A stretch of DNA of 56,224 nt from a virus: positions 1 through 56,224 of the IMG/VR virus record IMGVR_UViG_3300025131_000046. The stretch is one strand, 5' to 3'. Numbering within the stretch: the stretch's first letter is position 1; each line of letters starts with the position of its first letter. Position numbers and translations under genes: made by a program. The notes beneath the pieces are model-generated. The model worked only from the letters and a program-made list of their open reading frames with translations. It was not told the DNA's origin and made no database searches. Below are positions 40,117 through 47,813 of this stretch, one piece after another.

Positions 40117-40252
40117 TGTTCTGTGGCGGAATTGGCAGACGCTGCCCCAACGAAGGGGCTGATCATAGGGGTTAACCTTGGCTGTTCTAGCGAGACCAGA
40201 GTGTACCACTAAATAATTGTATGTTGTGCAGGTTTGAGTCCTGTCAGAACAA
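40117..40252 (+). tRNA. Atypical tRNA-Leu-like RNA with long insertion
   Basis: Acceptor TGTTCTG pairs with CAGAACA (7 bp), D-arm GCGGAATTGGCAGACGC is of the Leu/class II type, and T-arm GCAGG-TTTGAGT-CCTGT closes. Between D and T arms lie about 84 bases where a normal tRNA-Leu has about 33. This part can form a GCCCC/GGGGC hairpin with a 6-base loop and other stems (GCT/AGC around GTTCT). A TTCTAGC heptamer could be read as an anticodon loop with CTA but its flanks do not pair well. So it may be a tRNA mimic, a decayed tRNA or a tRNA with inserted hairpins. Anticodon not assignable. Confidence 0.55.
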
Positions 40253-40269
40253 TCTGCATTTTGTTATAG

Positions 40270-40392
40270 GCAGGCTTAGCAACAACTAACTATGTGATAC
40301 CTCAAACGGTTTCCTAGTTAAGCATGTAGTGATGCTGTGAGGTTGTTGGCAGTAAGAACTTGTAGTTCCCTGCTTCTCTAAGCCTGCTTTTC
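40270..40392 (+). ncRNA. Candidate structured RNA, multibranch with terminator-like end
   Basis: A perfect 10-bp closing stem GCAGGCTTAG (40270-40279) / CTAAGCCTGC (40378-40387) encloses CAACAAC/GTTGTTG (7 bp), TAACTA/TAGTTA (6 bp), GCAT/ATGC with a 6-base loop, and GCAG/CTGC with inner GAACT/AGTTC. All these helices are compatible with one nested fold. The closing stem is followed by TTTTCTT, so the 3' end looks like an intrinsic terminator. No coding frame fits the region. Family not recognised. Confidence 0.6.
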
Positions 40393-40413
40393 TTATTTCT
40401 CAAGGATGTATCA

Positions 40414-40614
40414 ATGTCAGAGACTCGGATTACACCAGATGCTCAGTCACGATTTAATTATCTACTCAGTCAGAATCCTAGTTTTACAGATTATCTAGGC
40501 AGTAACGATATCAGGCTCACAGAATTCACATGTGCTCGATGTGCTATTGTAGCATCGTGTACGTCAGCCTTTGATACGTACAATCTTCATGGTGATTGTT
40601 TGGAGATGAAATGA
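40414..40614 (+). CDS. Small Cys-containing protein (66 aa)
   Basis: AAGGA lies 9 bases before the ATG. Sequence ends with FTCARCAIVASCTSAFDTYNLHGDCLEMK, giving C-x-x-C...C...C that could bind a metal or form disulfides. The start half is polar (PDAQSRFNYLLSQNPSF). Overlaps the next start (ATGATGA). Function unknown. Confidence 0.6.
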   Translation: MSETRITPDAQSRFNYLLSQNPSFTDYLGSNDIRLTEFTCARCAIVASCTSAFDTYNLHGDCLEMK

Positions 40615-40865
40615 TGAAGCGTAGAGATGCAATCAAGAGCGGTATAGCGGCAACACTAGGCTGTCTAGTTCCCTGGAAAACACCTGTTAAAGAAGCTGCA
40701 TCAATTCCATGTGTAGTAGAAGATGCTCCATCCTTAACTTGGATAAACATCGTAGATGGACACTGGAATGTAACTGTACACAATGGTGATGGCACCAGCA
40801 TTACTAAAACATATCCTGTGGATATTTCACAAAGTTGTACATATGGTAGTTGCTCTCGACTGTGA
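40611..40865 (+). CDS. Exported protein with twin-arginine/lipoprotein-type leader (84 aa)
   Basis: MMKRRDAIKSGIAATLGC has KRR, a hydrophobic core and LGC, resembling a Tat or lipoprotein signal. The mature part is beta-rich (TWINIVDGHWNVTVHNGDGTSITKTYPVD) and ends with a Cys pair (CTYGSC). GGAG lies 7 bases before the ATG. It overlaps the DNA polymerase start by 23 bases. Could modify the host surface, for example superinfection exclusion; that is inference. Confidence 0.6.
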   Translation: MMKRRDAIKSGIAATLGCLVPWKTPVKEAASIPCVVEDAPSLTWINIVDGHWNVTVHNGDGTSITKTYPVDISQSCTYGSCSRL

Positions 40866-42771
40866 AGCGAACGGAGTAGATTTAGTACACGGCTGCAAAC
40901 CTTTCTTTGTAGCCATGTGCAGCGATCAGGGGAACGTCCTATACTGGCAATGGGATGTTGATCCTTTGACTCGTGAGCCTCAAATTTCTAAAGGAGAACT
41001 TGATGAAATCCAAAACGCCATTACGTTATCCTCACCCTCTCAATCCAACGAAAGAATCATCTTCCATAACGCCTTATTTGACATCAGGGCATTGTCTGTT
41101 GTCGGACTTACGCGTCCCGACTGGTTTAACATTCTTGGTGACACACTCCTCAAATCCCATTGCTACAACTCCCTTGAGCCACATGGTCTTAAAGAATTGT
41201 GTATCCGTTACCTCGGAATCCTCGATGACGACCAGCAAAACCTCAGAAACGCAGTCAACCAAGCCAGAACAATAGCATCTAAGAAAGGATGGGACATAGC
41301 AAAGCCCCACCACCCTCACTTTCCTGCTCAGAAAAGAGCACCAAAAGAGGGATGGTGGGTTATGGACATGTGGTTACCGAGAGCAGTAGCTCAAGCTGAG
41401 AACTACGAATCCAATCACCCTTGGTGGTCAATCCTCAAGACTTACGGCATTAGAGATGTTGAACGAACCATACTTCTTAATGAAATGTATGACCAGTTCC
41501 TCTCTGAAGAAAACCTCAAGAATCAATATGAAGAACAAAAAGCACTGCTGGAACCTGTCTACGATATGATGGAGTTTGGAATCTCGTTAGACCTCAGAGC
41601 TATCAAATCTTCTATTGCTGAGTTTAGACAGGAGTCTGAACATCATGCTGCCCAAGCAACTAAGGCTTTGAGAAAAAACATAAATCTCAGTAGCGTACCT
41701 CAGATGCGTAAAGCTCTGTATGAAGACTTGAGAATCCCTTTAGATGGTGTACCGGCTACCAAGACAGGACCATCAACCAAAGCTTCTGTGTTACTCGACT
41801 TGTTAGATAATGACAAGCTTTCCATTAGGCAGCAGAAATTTGTCGGTAATGTCCTCTGCTCTAAAAAGATTGCCAAATCAGGCCAGTATGTTGAGTCCTA
41901 CAATTGGTTCAAGCGTGGTAACAGAGTCCATCCAAACTTTAACATTACTGGTACAGCCACCACCAGACTCTCCAGTTCGGCCCCTAACGGCACCAATATT
42001 GGCAAAGGGGCGGACCCCTTCGCTGATCAATATCCTATTCTGAAGCCTCTGGACGACGTTAACATGTCTCTCCGTAGACTATTTTCCCCAGAAAAAAACA
42101 GGGTTTGGTACGCCATTGATTATGCTCAGCTTCAACTCCGTATTTTTGCTTACGTCTCTGATGAGGTTTCCTTAATAAAAGCATTTGATGATGGTTGGGA
42201 TGCTCATGATTATATGGCTCATAGAATCTTCAAGCTTGCAGACGGCATTACACCAACATCGGGTCAAAGACGCGTTGCAAAAAACGTAAACTTCGGGTTC
42301 ATTTTCGGAGCATCACCATCAAAGATCGAAGCTACTGCTCGTCGTCCTGGCCTTTGGGATGATATTATCAAGATGTTTCCGAACGCTCATGCATTCATCA
42401 GAAAGGTTTCCAAGCAGGTACAAAAGCATGGTTGCGTTTATACCTCATCAGGCTATCGTTTAGAAGTACCCCACAAGGACGGATACAAAGGCGTCAACTA
42501 TATCGTTCAGGGGGATGAAGGAATCATTGTTAAACGGGCTATGGTTACTTGTCATGCCTACCTGAAATCCCTCAAGACAATATCTGCTCACCTCACCCTT
42601 AATGTTCATGATGAGCTTCTGTTCGATTTCCCCAAATACACGCCTCTGAAGTTTGTCCGGTCTCTTAAAATGCGTATGGAAGAGGCAGGAGCATCTATTG
42701 ATATGGATACTCCTGTAGAAGTAAAAAGAATTACAACCAACTGGTCTACAGGAAAGGTCGTCACTTTATGA
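40843..42771 (+). CDS. polA: DNA polymerase I family (family A)
   Basis: Start taken at MVVALDCEANGVDL because the exonuclease domain begins there; the longer frame lies in the upstream gene. 3'-5' exonuclease motifs: D6/E8 in ALDCEANG, IIFHNALFDIRAL, and YGIRDVERT. Polymerase motif A WYAIDYAQLQLRIFAYVS (near 425), motif B RRVAKNVNFGFIFGASPSKIE (near 470) and motif C LNVHDELLFDFP (near 586). About 642 residues, lacking a 5' nuclease, as usual in phages. Overlaps the next start by ATGA. Confidence 0.95.
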   Translation: MVVALDCEANGVDLVHGCKPFFVAMCSDQGNVLYWQWDVDPLTREPQISKGELDEIQNAITLSSPSQSNERIIFHNALFDIRALSVVGLTRPDWFNILGDTLLKSHCYNSLEPHGLKELCIRYLGILDDDQQNLRNAVNQARTIASKKGWDIAKPHHPHFPAQKRAPKEGWWVMDMWLPRAVAQAENYESNHPWWSILKTYGIRDVERTILLNEMYDQFLSEENLKNQYEEQKALLEPVYDMMEFGISLDLRAIKSSIAEFRQESEHHAAQATKALRKNINLSSVPQMRKALYEDLRIPLDGVPATKTGPSTKASVLLDLLDNDKLSIRQQKFVGNVLCSKKIAKSGQYVESYNWFKRGNRVHPNFNITGTATTRLSSSAPNGTNIGKGADPFADQYPILKPLDDVNMSLRRLFSPEKNRVWYAIDYAQLQLRIFAYVSDEVSLIKAFDDGWDAHDYMAHRIFKLADGITPTSGQRRVAKNVNFGFIFGASPSKIEATARRPGLWDDIIKMFPNAHAFIRKVSKQVQKHGCVYTSSGYRLEVPHKDGYKGVNYIVQGDEGIIVKRAMVTCHAYLKSLKTISAHLTLNVHDELLFDFPKYTPLKFVRSLKMRMEEAGASIDMDTPVEVKRITTNWSTGKVVTL

Positions 42772-43262
42772 ATCAACCAGCTAGCCATCGTCCTGTTAGT
42801 TATAGCGGTATCAAGTTCCAAAATAGGCTATCTGCCAAATATGCAGTCCTGTTTGATAATCTAGATATTGAATGGATCTACCGTCCTATCTTTATTAGGG
42901 ATGGATCAGACTCATTTGGCTTCGATTTCCATATTCAGTTTGCAGATAAAAATAAGCATGCTCTGGTAGTTATCAAGCCATCCAATCCTTTTTCGTCTGA
43001 AATTCAGCATGTGCTATCAGGCATTGGTACTGTTCATGACATGTTTGGTGTTGTAGTAGACCCACATACCCATACCGCCGACATTATGTTTTTGTATGGT
43101 TCGTTCCAAGGTTCTCTTAATGCTAGTCGTATTGAGCACAGTTTGGGTGGGCGAATCAATGAAGTTCAGATGCCCCTAATCAATTTCCTTCAGAGCGGTA
43201 AGCATCTTATGGTGAGTCAATTTGATACTGCGGTAGAATCTGTTAACAACTTTAGGATTTAA
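42768..43262 (+). CDS. PD-(D/E)XK-like nuclease-fold protein, degenerate
   Basis: VSYSGIKFQNRLSAKYAVLFDNLDIEWIYRP is the opening of a phage endonuclease family (usual form: F-x-S-x-L-E-A-x-W-A-x-F-F-D-x-L-x-I-x-W-x-Y-E). Next, SFGFDFHIQF and ALVVIKP correspond to the D and E-x-K positions, but the acidic residue before Lys is Ile-flanked (VVIKP), so activity is doubtful. 164 residues. Between polymerase and primase genes. Confidence 0.62.
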   Translation: MNQPASHRPVSYSGIKFQNRLSAKYAVLFDNLDIEWIYRPIFIRDGSDSFGFDFHIQFADKNKHALVVIKPSNPFSSEIQHVLSGIGTVHDMFGVVVDPHTHTADIMFLYGSFQGSLNASRIEHSLGGRINEVQMPLINFLQSGKHLMVSQFDTAVESVNNFRI

Positions 43263-43263
43263 G

Positions 43264-43440
43264 ATGTACAAGATTGCCTACTGGCTTGCTAGGTCAGATA
43301 TCCGGTACACATCAACCATTACCTCTAGCAGTGTTCTAGTTCACGAATCAGAATCTGTTGGTGACTGCCTTTTACGTATCAGCAAAGAACTTGAAGAAGC
43401 TGGCTACACAACTAAAATTATGGATGCTTCACATGCTTAG
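43264..43440 (+). CDS. Hypothetical protein (58 aa)
   Basis: Reads MYKIAYWLARSDIRYTSTIT with a likely helix near the end (VGDCLLRISKELEEAGYTT). Starts one base after the preceding stop and overlaps the next gene by 8 bases, so the spacing fits a real member of this compact operon. No family recognised. Confidence 0.6.
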   Translation: MYKIAYWLARSDIRYTSTITSSSVLVHESESVGDCLLRISKELEEAGYTTKIMDASHA

Positions 43441-43645
43441 CTACGTATGTATGTTTGTAAAATTAAATAGCCTGTTGCTGTGTATCTACATTGGGAAGAA
43501 CTATGTAGACTGGGTCATTCCTTGGGCACTAGTGCTGTTCCTGTTTGCAGTTGTTGATGTCTACGCTAGTCGTCTTAACTTAAATAGCTTCATTGCTGAA
43601 CTTAACGCCAAGATTGAAAGTGAGATCAAAAATGACCGGCTGTAA
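43433..43645 (+). CDS. Small two-pass membrane protein (70 aa)
   Basis: MLSYVCMFVKLNSLLLCIYI and VDWVIPWALVLFLFAVVDVY are two transmembrane helices, followed by a charged coiled tail (FIAELNAKIESEIKNDRL). An earlier in-frame ATG exists inside the 58-residue gene but adds unlikely sequence. Ends overlapping the next start. Could anchor replication proteins; this is speculation. Confidence 0.55.
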   Translation: MLSYVCMFVKLNSLLLCIYIGKNYVDWVIPWALVLFLFAVVDVYASRLNLNSFIAELNAKIESEIKNDRL

Positions 43646-43874
43646 ATACTGCTCGTCTTGGGATGATGCTTGTGGCACCTGTAAGGGGTGCGGTAGGAAC
43701 CTACTCTATAAAGCATCTCCTATTGCTGAAGTCATCTACTCAGAATACTCGCCTAGTGATGATCAACACTTTGCTAGCTGTGTTGAGCAAGGTGAAGACA
43801 TTATTAAAGTCCTGTACGATCTGCTAATGCACCTCGGCATGCACAGAACAATTAAGGCCCTCCAGTCAAAGTAA
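43632..43874 (+). CDS. Small Cys-rich zinc-ribbon protein (80 aa)
   Basis: Starts MTGCKYCSSWDDACGTCKGCGRN: six Cys in C-x-x-C...C-x-x-C-x-x-C spacing at residues 4-21, so one or two zinc knuckles. The rest is helical (DIIKVLYDLLMHLGMHRTIKAL). Overlaps the membrane protein gene by 14 bases and precedes the primase by 6 bases. Possibly a replication accessory. Confidence 0.62.
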   Translation: MTGCKYCSSWDDACGTCKGCGRNLLYKASPIAEVIYSEYSPSDDQHFASCVEQGEDIIKVLYDLLMHLGMHRTIKALQSK

Positions 43875-43880
43875 GAATCA

Positions 43881-45998
43881 ATGGCTAAAAAACCAATTGA
43901 CTACGCAAAGACGTTTGACTTCTACGGCGTTCCACTAACAGCAACTCATGGTGATCATACAGGCCAATGTCCCTTTTGTGATAAGGAAGATCACCTAGGA
44001 GTTATCCAATCCACAGGTCAGTGGCAATGCGTAAAATGCGGCGAATCAGGCAATATCTATTCTTTTCTCAGAAAGATACATGAGCAGTGTTTAGAGACTA
44101 CTATAGATGCTGAGAGAGAGCACCTGTCATCACACAGGGGCATCAGTGTTATCACTCTTAAACGTTTTGGTGTGGTCTTCTATCCTCGGTTAGATCGTTG
44201 GCTTGTTCCTGTCTACAACCAGAAAGGAAACATTACCAATCTCTATGTATGGTTTGATGGTTTAATTTCTGGTGCTGGTCTCAAGGCAGGTCTATTCAAT
44301 CTTCAATCTCTAAAGAAACAGAAGACTGTCTATATCTGTGAGGGGGAATGGGACTGCATGGCTTGGGATAAAGTCATACGTGGTTTAAAAATGGCTAAGG
44401 ATGTTGCTGTTCTCGGGGTACACGGTGCTCGTAATTTCAATAAGACCTACACCAAGCTTCTAGCTGGTCGAGATGTTATTCTGCTGTTAGATAATGATGC
44501 TGATGGCATGGAAGGTCAGATACGAGCCAATAGAATTATGGCTGCTGGTCTTAAAAGGCCAGCATCAGTACAAGCAATCGAATGGAATGGTGATTATCCT
44601 GAAGGCTTTGACATTAAAGACCTTGTTGCTGATAAGGGAGTCAAAAAGTCTTACAGCTATGTCAACAAACATCTTATTCTTGGATCAAAGTCCAAGGTCA
44701 AAGTCTTTCATACTGACTACGGTGAGTACGAGGATAACCCCTGTACAACATTTGATGATCTAGAAGAATATTTCTCTTCTAGTCTACATTGGACTGAACC
44801 CCTGCATGACACTTTAGCTGTTATGCTGGCTACTACCCTTGGTGTGCATATGGGTGGAGATGGTCTCTGGCTTTACGTAGTCGGTCCTCCATCATCAGGT
44901 AAGACAACCCTTGCAGAATGCATCTATGCTCACAAGGAGCACACCTACGCTCTCTCATCTCTGACAGGAATTGTTTCTGGGTACAAAGATGAGAATGGTG
45001 AGACTGTCTCTCTGTTGAAAGACTTTCAAGGCAAGACAGTTGTTATCAAAGACCTCACCTTGTTACTGTCTCAAGCTGCAATCATGAAGGATCGTGTTTA
45101 CGGTGAGCTAAGAGATGCTTACGATGGTCACTTCTCGGCACGTTATCGTAACAGCAGTGAAGATCAAGTTTATGAAGGCGTTAATTTTGGTCTGCTAGCA
45201 TGCGTAACAGACGAGATTAGAGCAGAAGGACGTAGCACATTAGGGGAACGTTTTGTAGCTGTTGAAATCTTTGACGAAGAGACAGACACTAACAAACAAA
45301 TTGATGCATCTATGCATAATGTGGTCTCTGAAATTACAGCACGTATATCATCAGCATCAAACAATGATGTCACAGAGTTCAAAGCTGTTGAAGCAGATGA
45401 GGCTAGCCGGTCCTCTGTTAAGAAAGCTCAACGTAAACAAGCCACGGCTTCATTTATTGACCACAAGATCAATCAGGTTATGATTGGTGATGTTACTGTG
45501 CCAGCAATCAATAATCTTGCTCTGGGTAAAATTAACGCTCTGTCACAGATAGCAGCCTTTGCAAGAGCAAATGTAACAAAAAACAAGGATGGCTCGCCTA
45601 CCTACAGACCTCGTGTTGAAGTAGGTAGTCGTCTTGCATCACAGCTAGTAAAGCTAAGCCTTGCACTAGGACTTGTCTTTGACAAGCCTGTTGTTGACAA
45701 AGCCATCCTTAGAATAATCTCTAAGGTAGCCTTTGATACATGTCGTGGTATCAATCTTGAACTACTCCAATGTCTTGCAGATGAGAAGGAGTACTCTATT
45801 GATCAGATAGCGGCCTCTCTGAATATCTCACGATCTGCGACAATCATTAGACTAAAAGACCTCCAACTCCTGAATGCTGTTGAACACGGTAAACGAGCCA
45901 ACAATTCAGGATTTGGAGGTCGAGACCTACATATCTGGAGACTGACTGAACCTTTAGAAGAAGCCTTCAATCTTGTTGAGCATCACGATGAAGATTAA
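43881..45998 (+). CDS. Bifunctional primase-helicase with TOPRIM and C-terminal winged helix
   Basis: 705 residues. CHC2-like zinc finger C30-x2-C33...C50-x2-C53. TOPRIM region around 150-205 with YICEGEWDC and VILLLDNDADGMEGQ. Helicase/ATPase domain with Walker A VVGPPSSGKTTLAE (about 333-346) and VVIKDLTLLL as Walker B-like strand. The C-terminal ~80 residues are a winged HTH (YSIDQIAASLNISRSATIIRLKDLQLLN). It primes and unwinds DNA for the family A polymerase encoded upstream. The layout is closer to phage DUF-type primase-ATPases than to T7 gp4. Confidence 0.88.
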   Translation: MAKKPIDYAKTFDFYGVPLTATHGDHTGQCPFCDKEDHLGVIQSTGQWQCVKCGESGNIYSFLRKIHEQCLETTIDAEREHLSSHRGISVITLKRFGVVFYPRLDRWLVPVYNQKGNITNLYVWFDGLISGAGLKAGLFNLQSLKKQKTVYICEGEWDCMAWDKVIRGLKMAKDVAVLGVHGARNFNKTYTKLLAGRDVILLLDNDADGMEGQIRANRIMAAGLKRPASVQAIEWNGDYPEGFDIKDLVADKGVKKSYSYVNKHLILGSKSKVKVFHTDYGEYEDNPCTTFDDLEEYFSSSLHWTEPLHDTLAVMLATTLGVHMGGDGLWLYVVGPPSSGKTTLAECIYAHKEHTYALSSLTGIVSGYKDENGETVSLLKDFQGKTVVIKDLTLLLSQAAIMKDRVYGELRDAYDGHFSARYRNSSEDQVYEGVNFGLLACVTDEIRAEGRSTLGERFVAVEIFDEETDTNKQIDASMHNVVSEITARISSASNNDVTEFKAVEADEASRSSVKKAQRKQATASFIDHKINQVMIGDVTVPAINNLALGKINALSQIAAFARANVTKNKDGSPTYRPRVEVGSRLASQLVKLSLALGLVFDKPVVDKAILRIISKVAFDTCRGINLELLQCLADEKEYSIDQIAASLNISRSATIIRLKDLQLLNAVEHGKRANNSGFGGRDLHIWRLTEPLEEAFNLVEHHDED

Positions 45999-46003
45999 GT
46001 GAT

Positions 46004-46162
46004 TCATCCCCAGAACCATCCCCACCAAAGAAGCATAATAAACATAAACATTACAAGTGTTGAGACTGCAAGCCCAAACAGAGTCTTACTGTTTGTTGCC
46101 TGTTTCAAGTCTGTCTTGCACCAATCATTCAAGATATCGGAACTGGTGTATGCCTCCCACAC
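46004..46162 (-). CDS. Possible antisense membrane protein (52 aa)
   Basis: On the minus strand an open frame reads WEAYTSSDILNDWCKTDLKQ and then ATNSKTLFGLAVSTLVMFMF with a Trp-rich end, a convincing single transmembrane helix. Only GTG or TTG starts exist and ribosome-site support is weak. It would be an isolated leftward gene within a rightward block. The plus-strand frame over the same bases looks like noise. Confidence 0.3.
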   Translation of the reverse strand: MWEAYTSSDILNDWCKTDLKQATNSKTLFGLAVSTLVMFMFIMLLWWGWFWG

Positions 46163-46243
46163 TGCCAATGGTCGGAACTGACGTTCTGATTAGATGAGTC
46201 GATAATTTGGTACAACTCGTATTCACATTTAGGAAAAGATCCC

Positions 46244-46636
46244 ATGCAAACACTATCTTTCTTTTTTCTCATCGTGTCCACAACAACTGTCTTCGCTGAT
46301 TATCCCACTGAGATCCAGTGGGAAAAACGCGAGGCTAATTGGTCTCGCTATGTCGATGATATCGAACATGTAGAAGTCAAATTGTGGGATGATACTCGCT
46401 GCGATTATGTCTCTAAGACACATGCCATTGAAATTGATTGGGCATCCAGCAGCAAGGTCTTTGAGGCGGTAGGACAAGCGGAGTATTATTCAATCGTTCT
46501 CGATAAGAAGCCGGGGATTATTTTGCTTGTTAAAGAGACTGAACGAGAAACTTCGAGAAAGTACGTTTTCCGCTGCCAGACAGTATGTGCGAAGCTTGGG
46601 ATCAAGCTCTGGGTGGAGATTGTTAAAGACGAATAG
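46244..46636 (+). CDS. Exported nuclease-fold-like protein (130 aa)
   Basis: Signal peptide MQTLSFFFLIVSTTTVFADY with cleavage after FA. The mature part, NWSRYVDDIEHVEVKLWDDTRCDYVSKTHAIEIDWASSSKVFEAVGQAEYYSIVLDKKPGIILLV, matches a conserved secreted protein type with a restriction-endonuclease-like core (E-x-D...A-x-G-Q-x-x-Y/H-Y...KKPG). Catalytic activity is unproven. AGGAAA lies 10 bases before the ATG. May degrade DNA or RNA outside the cytoplasm. Confidence 0.6.
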   Translation: MQTLSFFFLIVSTTTVFADYPTEIQWEKREANWSRYVDDIEHVEVKLWDDTRCDYVSKTHAIEIDWASSSKVFEAVGQAEYYSIVLDKKPGIILLVKETERETSRKYVFRCQTVCAKLGIKLWVEIVKDE

Positions 46637-46759
46637 AGAAAGGTGGGCCTGGATGTTCGGTGACGAATCAGTCTGCAAACGGGGCACAGCAGCAGTTCGT
46701 CATTCATTGTCTTGCTCCTTCTGCAAACACCTTATTTCCGTGCTCCAACCATACAACCT

Positions 46760-47149
46760 TCATATCTTCTCTCTCCATGCAGAACCTAAATGTTCTAACC
46801 CGTTAATACTTCTGTTCCAAATGTAGCAGTACACATTACATATTTCATACTCCCGTTTTGTAAACATCTCTGCTTCCAATAGCTGCCTGCCAAACATTAG
46901 TCCTCCCCCTTCGTATATGTCAATCTCCTCAAGTCTCTCTTTGGGTACTTCATACACCTCACCAACCACTACATCAGATCCCTCTAAGCCCTCAATTCCT
47001 GCTGATAAGACTGCTACAGGAAACCCACCAGCATCAAACAATGTATGCTCCCGAATGATTGCTTTACCTAAGTATTTATCACCAGAGAGATACTTGTTAT
47101 GCTGTCTACAGCCTCTCATCAGGTAGCCGTAAACAAATAGATACGCCAT
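46760..47149 (-). CDS. Gamma-glutamylcyclotransferase/AIG2-like protein
   Basis: 129 residues. MAYLFVYGYLMRGCRQHNKYL matches the YGxLmxG glycine loop, VVVGEVYEV the middle strand, and IDIYEGGGLMF the catalytic Glu region (about residue 79). The family converts gamma-glutamyl amines to 5-oxoproline. Phage versions are rare enough that the substrate is unknown; glutathione or modified nucleobase-linked glutamate are possible. Distal gene of the leftward small operon. Confidence 0.8.
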   Translation of the reverse strand: MAYLFVYGYLMRGCRQHNKYLSGDKYLGKAIIREHTLFDAGGFPVAVLSAGIEGLEGSDVVVGEVYEVPKERLEEIDIYEGGGLMFGRQLLEAEMFTKREYEICNVYCYIWNRSINGLEHLGSAWREKI

Positions 47150-47411
47150 GTTTCTTTTCCTACCAAATGCTTCTTTTTGTAAAGCTGGGATGGACTTGTT
47201 TTGATGCTTACCCCAGATGTGCTTTTTTCGTATTCCTCTAAATATAGCAAGAAAACCCTGTAAATATAGGATATTTCTGCGTATATACTTTTTTACGTTT
47301 GGTCTTTTTGATCATCCCTTAATTCAAAATCTCCGCATCCGTCAAATTGATCACCGCTTGTTACACTCTGTCAGCACCCTTTTTCATCTTCTGGCGTCAG
47401 ATAGCATCCTC
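47150..47411. other. Gap with no supported gene
   Basis: AT-rich. On the minus strand only short frames are present (a 25-codon Lys-rich one from about 47,310 has AAGGG directly before its ATG). No hairpin terminator or repeated motif was seen. Probably transcribed spacer of the leftward operon. Confidence 0.4.
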
Positions 47412-47507
47412 TTAATATAACTCTCGGGTGTGTAGTACAGGAGCATGTTGTTTGCACGTATTTAGGTACGCAAAAAATCTACATTCTCCACATGATGTGC
47501 TATTCAT
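47412..47507 (-). CDS. Small Cys/His protein (31 aa)
   Basis: MNSTSCGECRFFAYLNTCKQ then HAPVLHTRELY: two CxxC-like pairs plus His could form one zinc site. Its ATG overlaps the region just before the preceding stop (4-base gap), with GGGA upstream. Small size, but metal-site spacing is persuasive. Confidence 0.5.
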   Translation of the reverse strand: MNSTSCGECRFFAYLNTCKQHAPVLHTRELY

Positions 47508-47511
47508 GAAG

Positions 47512-47667
47512 TTATTCCCAATTTCCCAATCCACCACAGATACCGCACTCAAGCTTACCGCCCCCACAACATTGATAACACTCTACTAACCCACTTCCTT
47601 TGCATTCTTCGCATTCTTTGTATTTTTCACATTCTTCGCACTCTGAGTCTGTGTTAAATACTAATTC
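47512..47667 (-). pseudogene. DnaJ-type Cys-rich zinc finger reading frame without start codon
   Basis: Reads SECEECEKYKECEECKGSGL, then VECYQCCGGGKLECGICGGLG, with repeated CxxC(x)GxG knuckles like the central domain of DnaJ. The frame begins directly after the TAG stop of the preceding gene, in phase with it, and contains no ATG, GTG or TTG before the first Cys. It can therefore only be expressed by reading through that UAG, or it is a gene cut off by a nonsense mutation. Confidence 0.5.
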
Positions 47668-47811
47668 CTAAGCTTCTTCAATTATGCTTTGTAACTTAAT
47701 ACTGCATGTAGCATCCTTCCTAGCCTTACTCAGTAATGTAAATAAGTCTTTCATCACCCACTTCGGAATTTCTATGGTGGCTTTCTTCTGTGCTTTTCTT
47801 TGCTTTGACAT
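47668..47811 (-). CDS. Small basic protein (47 aa), possible N-part of zinc-finger fusion
   Basis: MSKQRKAQKKATIEIPKWVM continues with KDLFTLLSKARKDATCSIKL and ends IIEEA-stop. The shape (IEIPKWV, helix, helix) resembles a ribbon-helix-helix DNA-binding fold. AGGAG lies 5 bases before the ATG, inside the end of the previous gene. The UAG at 47668-47670 is followed in phase by a DnaJ-like zinc finger frame. Confidence 0.65.
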   Translation of the reverse strand: MSKQRKAQKKATIEIPKWVMKDLFTLLSKARKDATCSIKLQSIIEEA

Positions 47812-47813
47812 CT

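Noticed and set aside
40117-40252. tmRNA
   Set aside because: A complete D-arm is present and there is no tag reading frame or pseudoknot chain; length is far too short.
40117-40252. Group I intron in a tRNA
   Set aside because: The insertion is about 50 bases, well below any group I core, and no P/Q/R/S elements were seen.
45999-46181. Rightward 60-residue frame after the primase gene
   Set aside because: No ribosome site and antisense to a more protein-like membrane frame; neither is firm.
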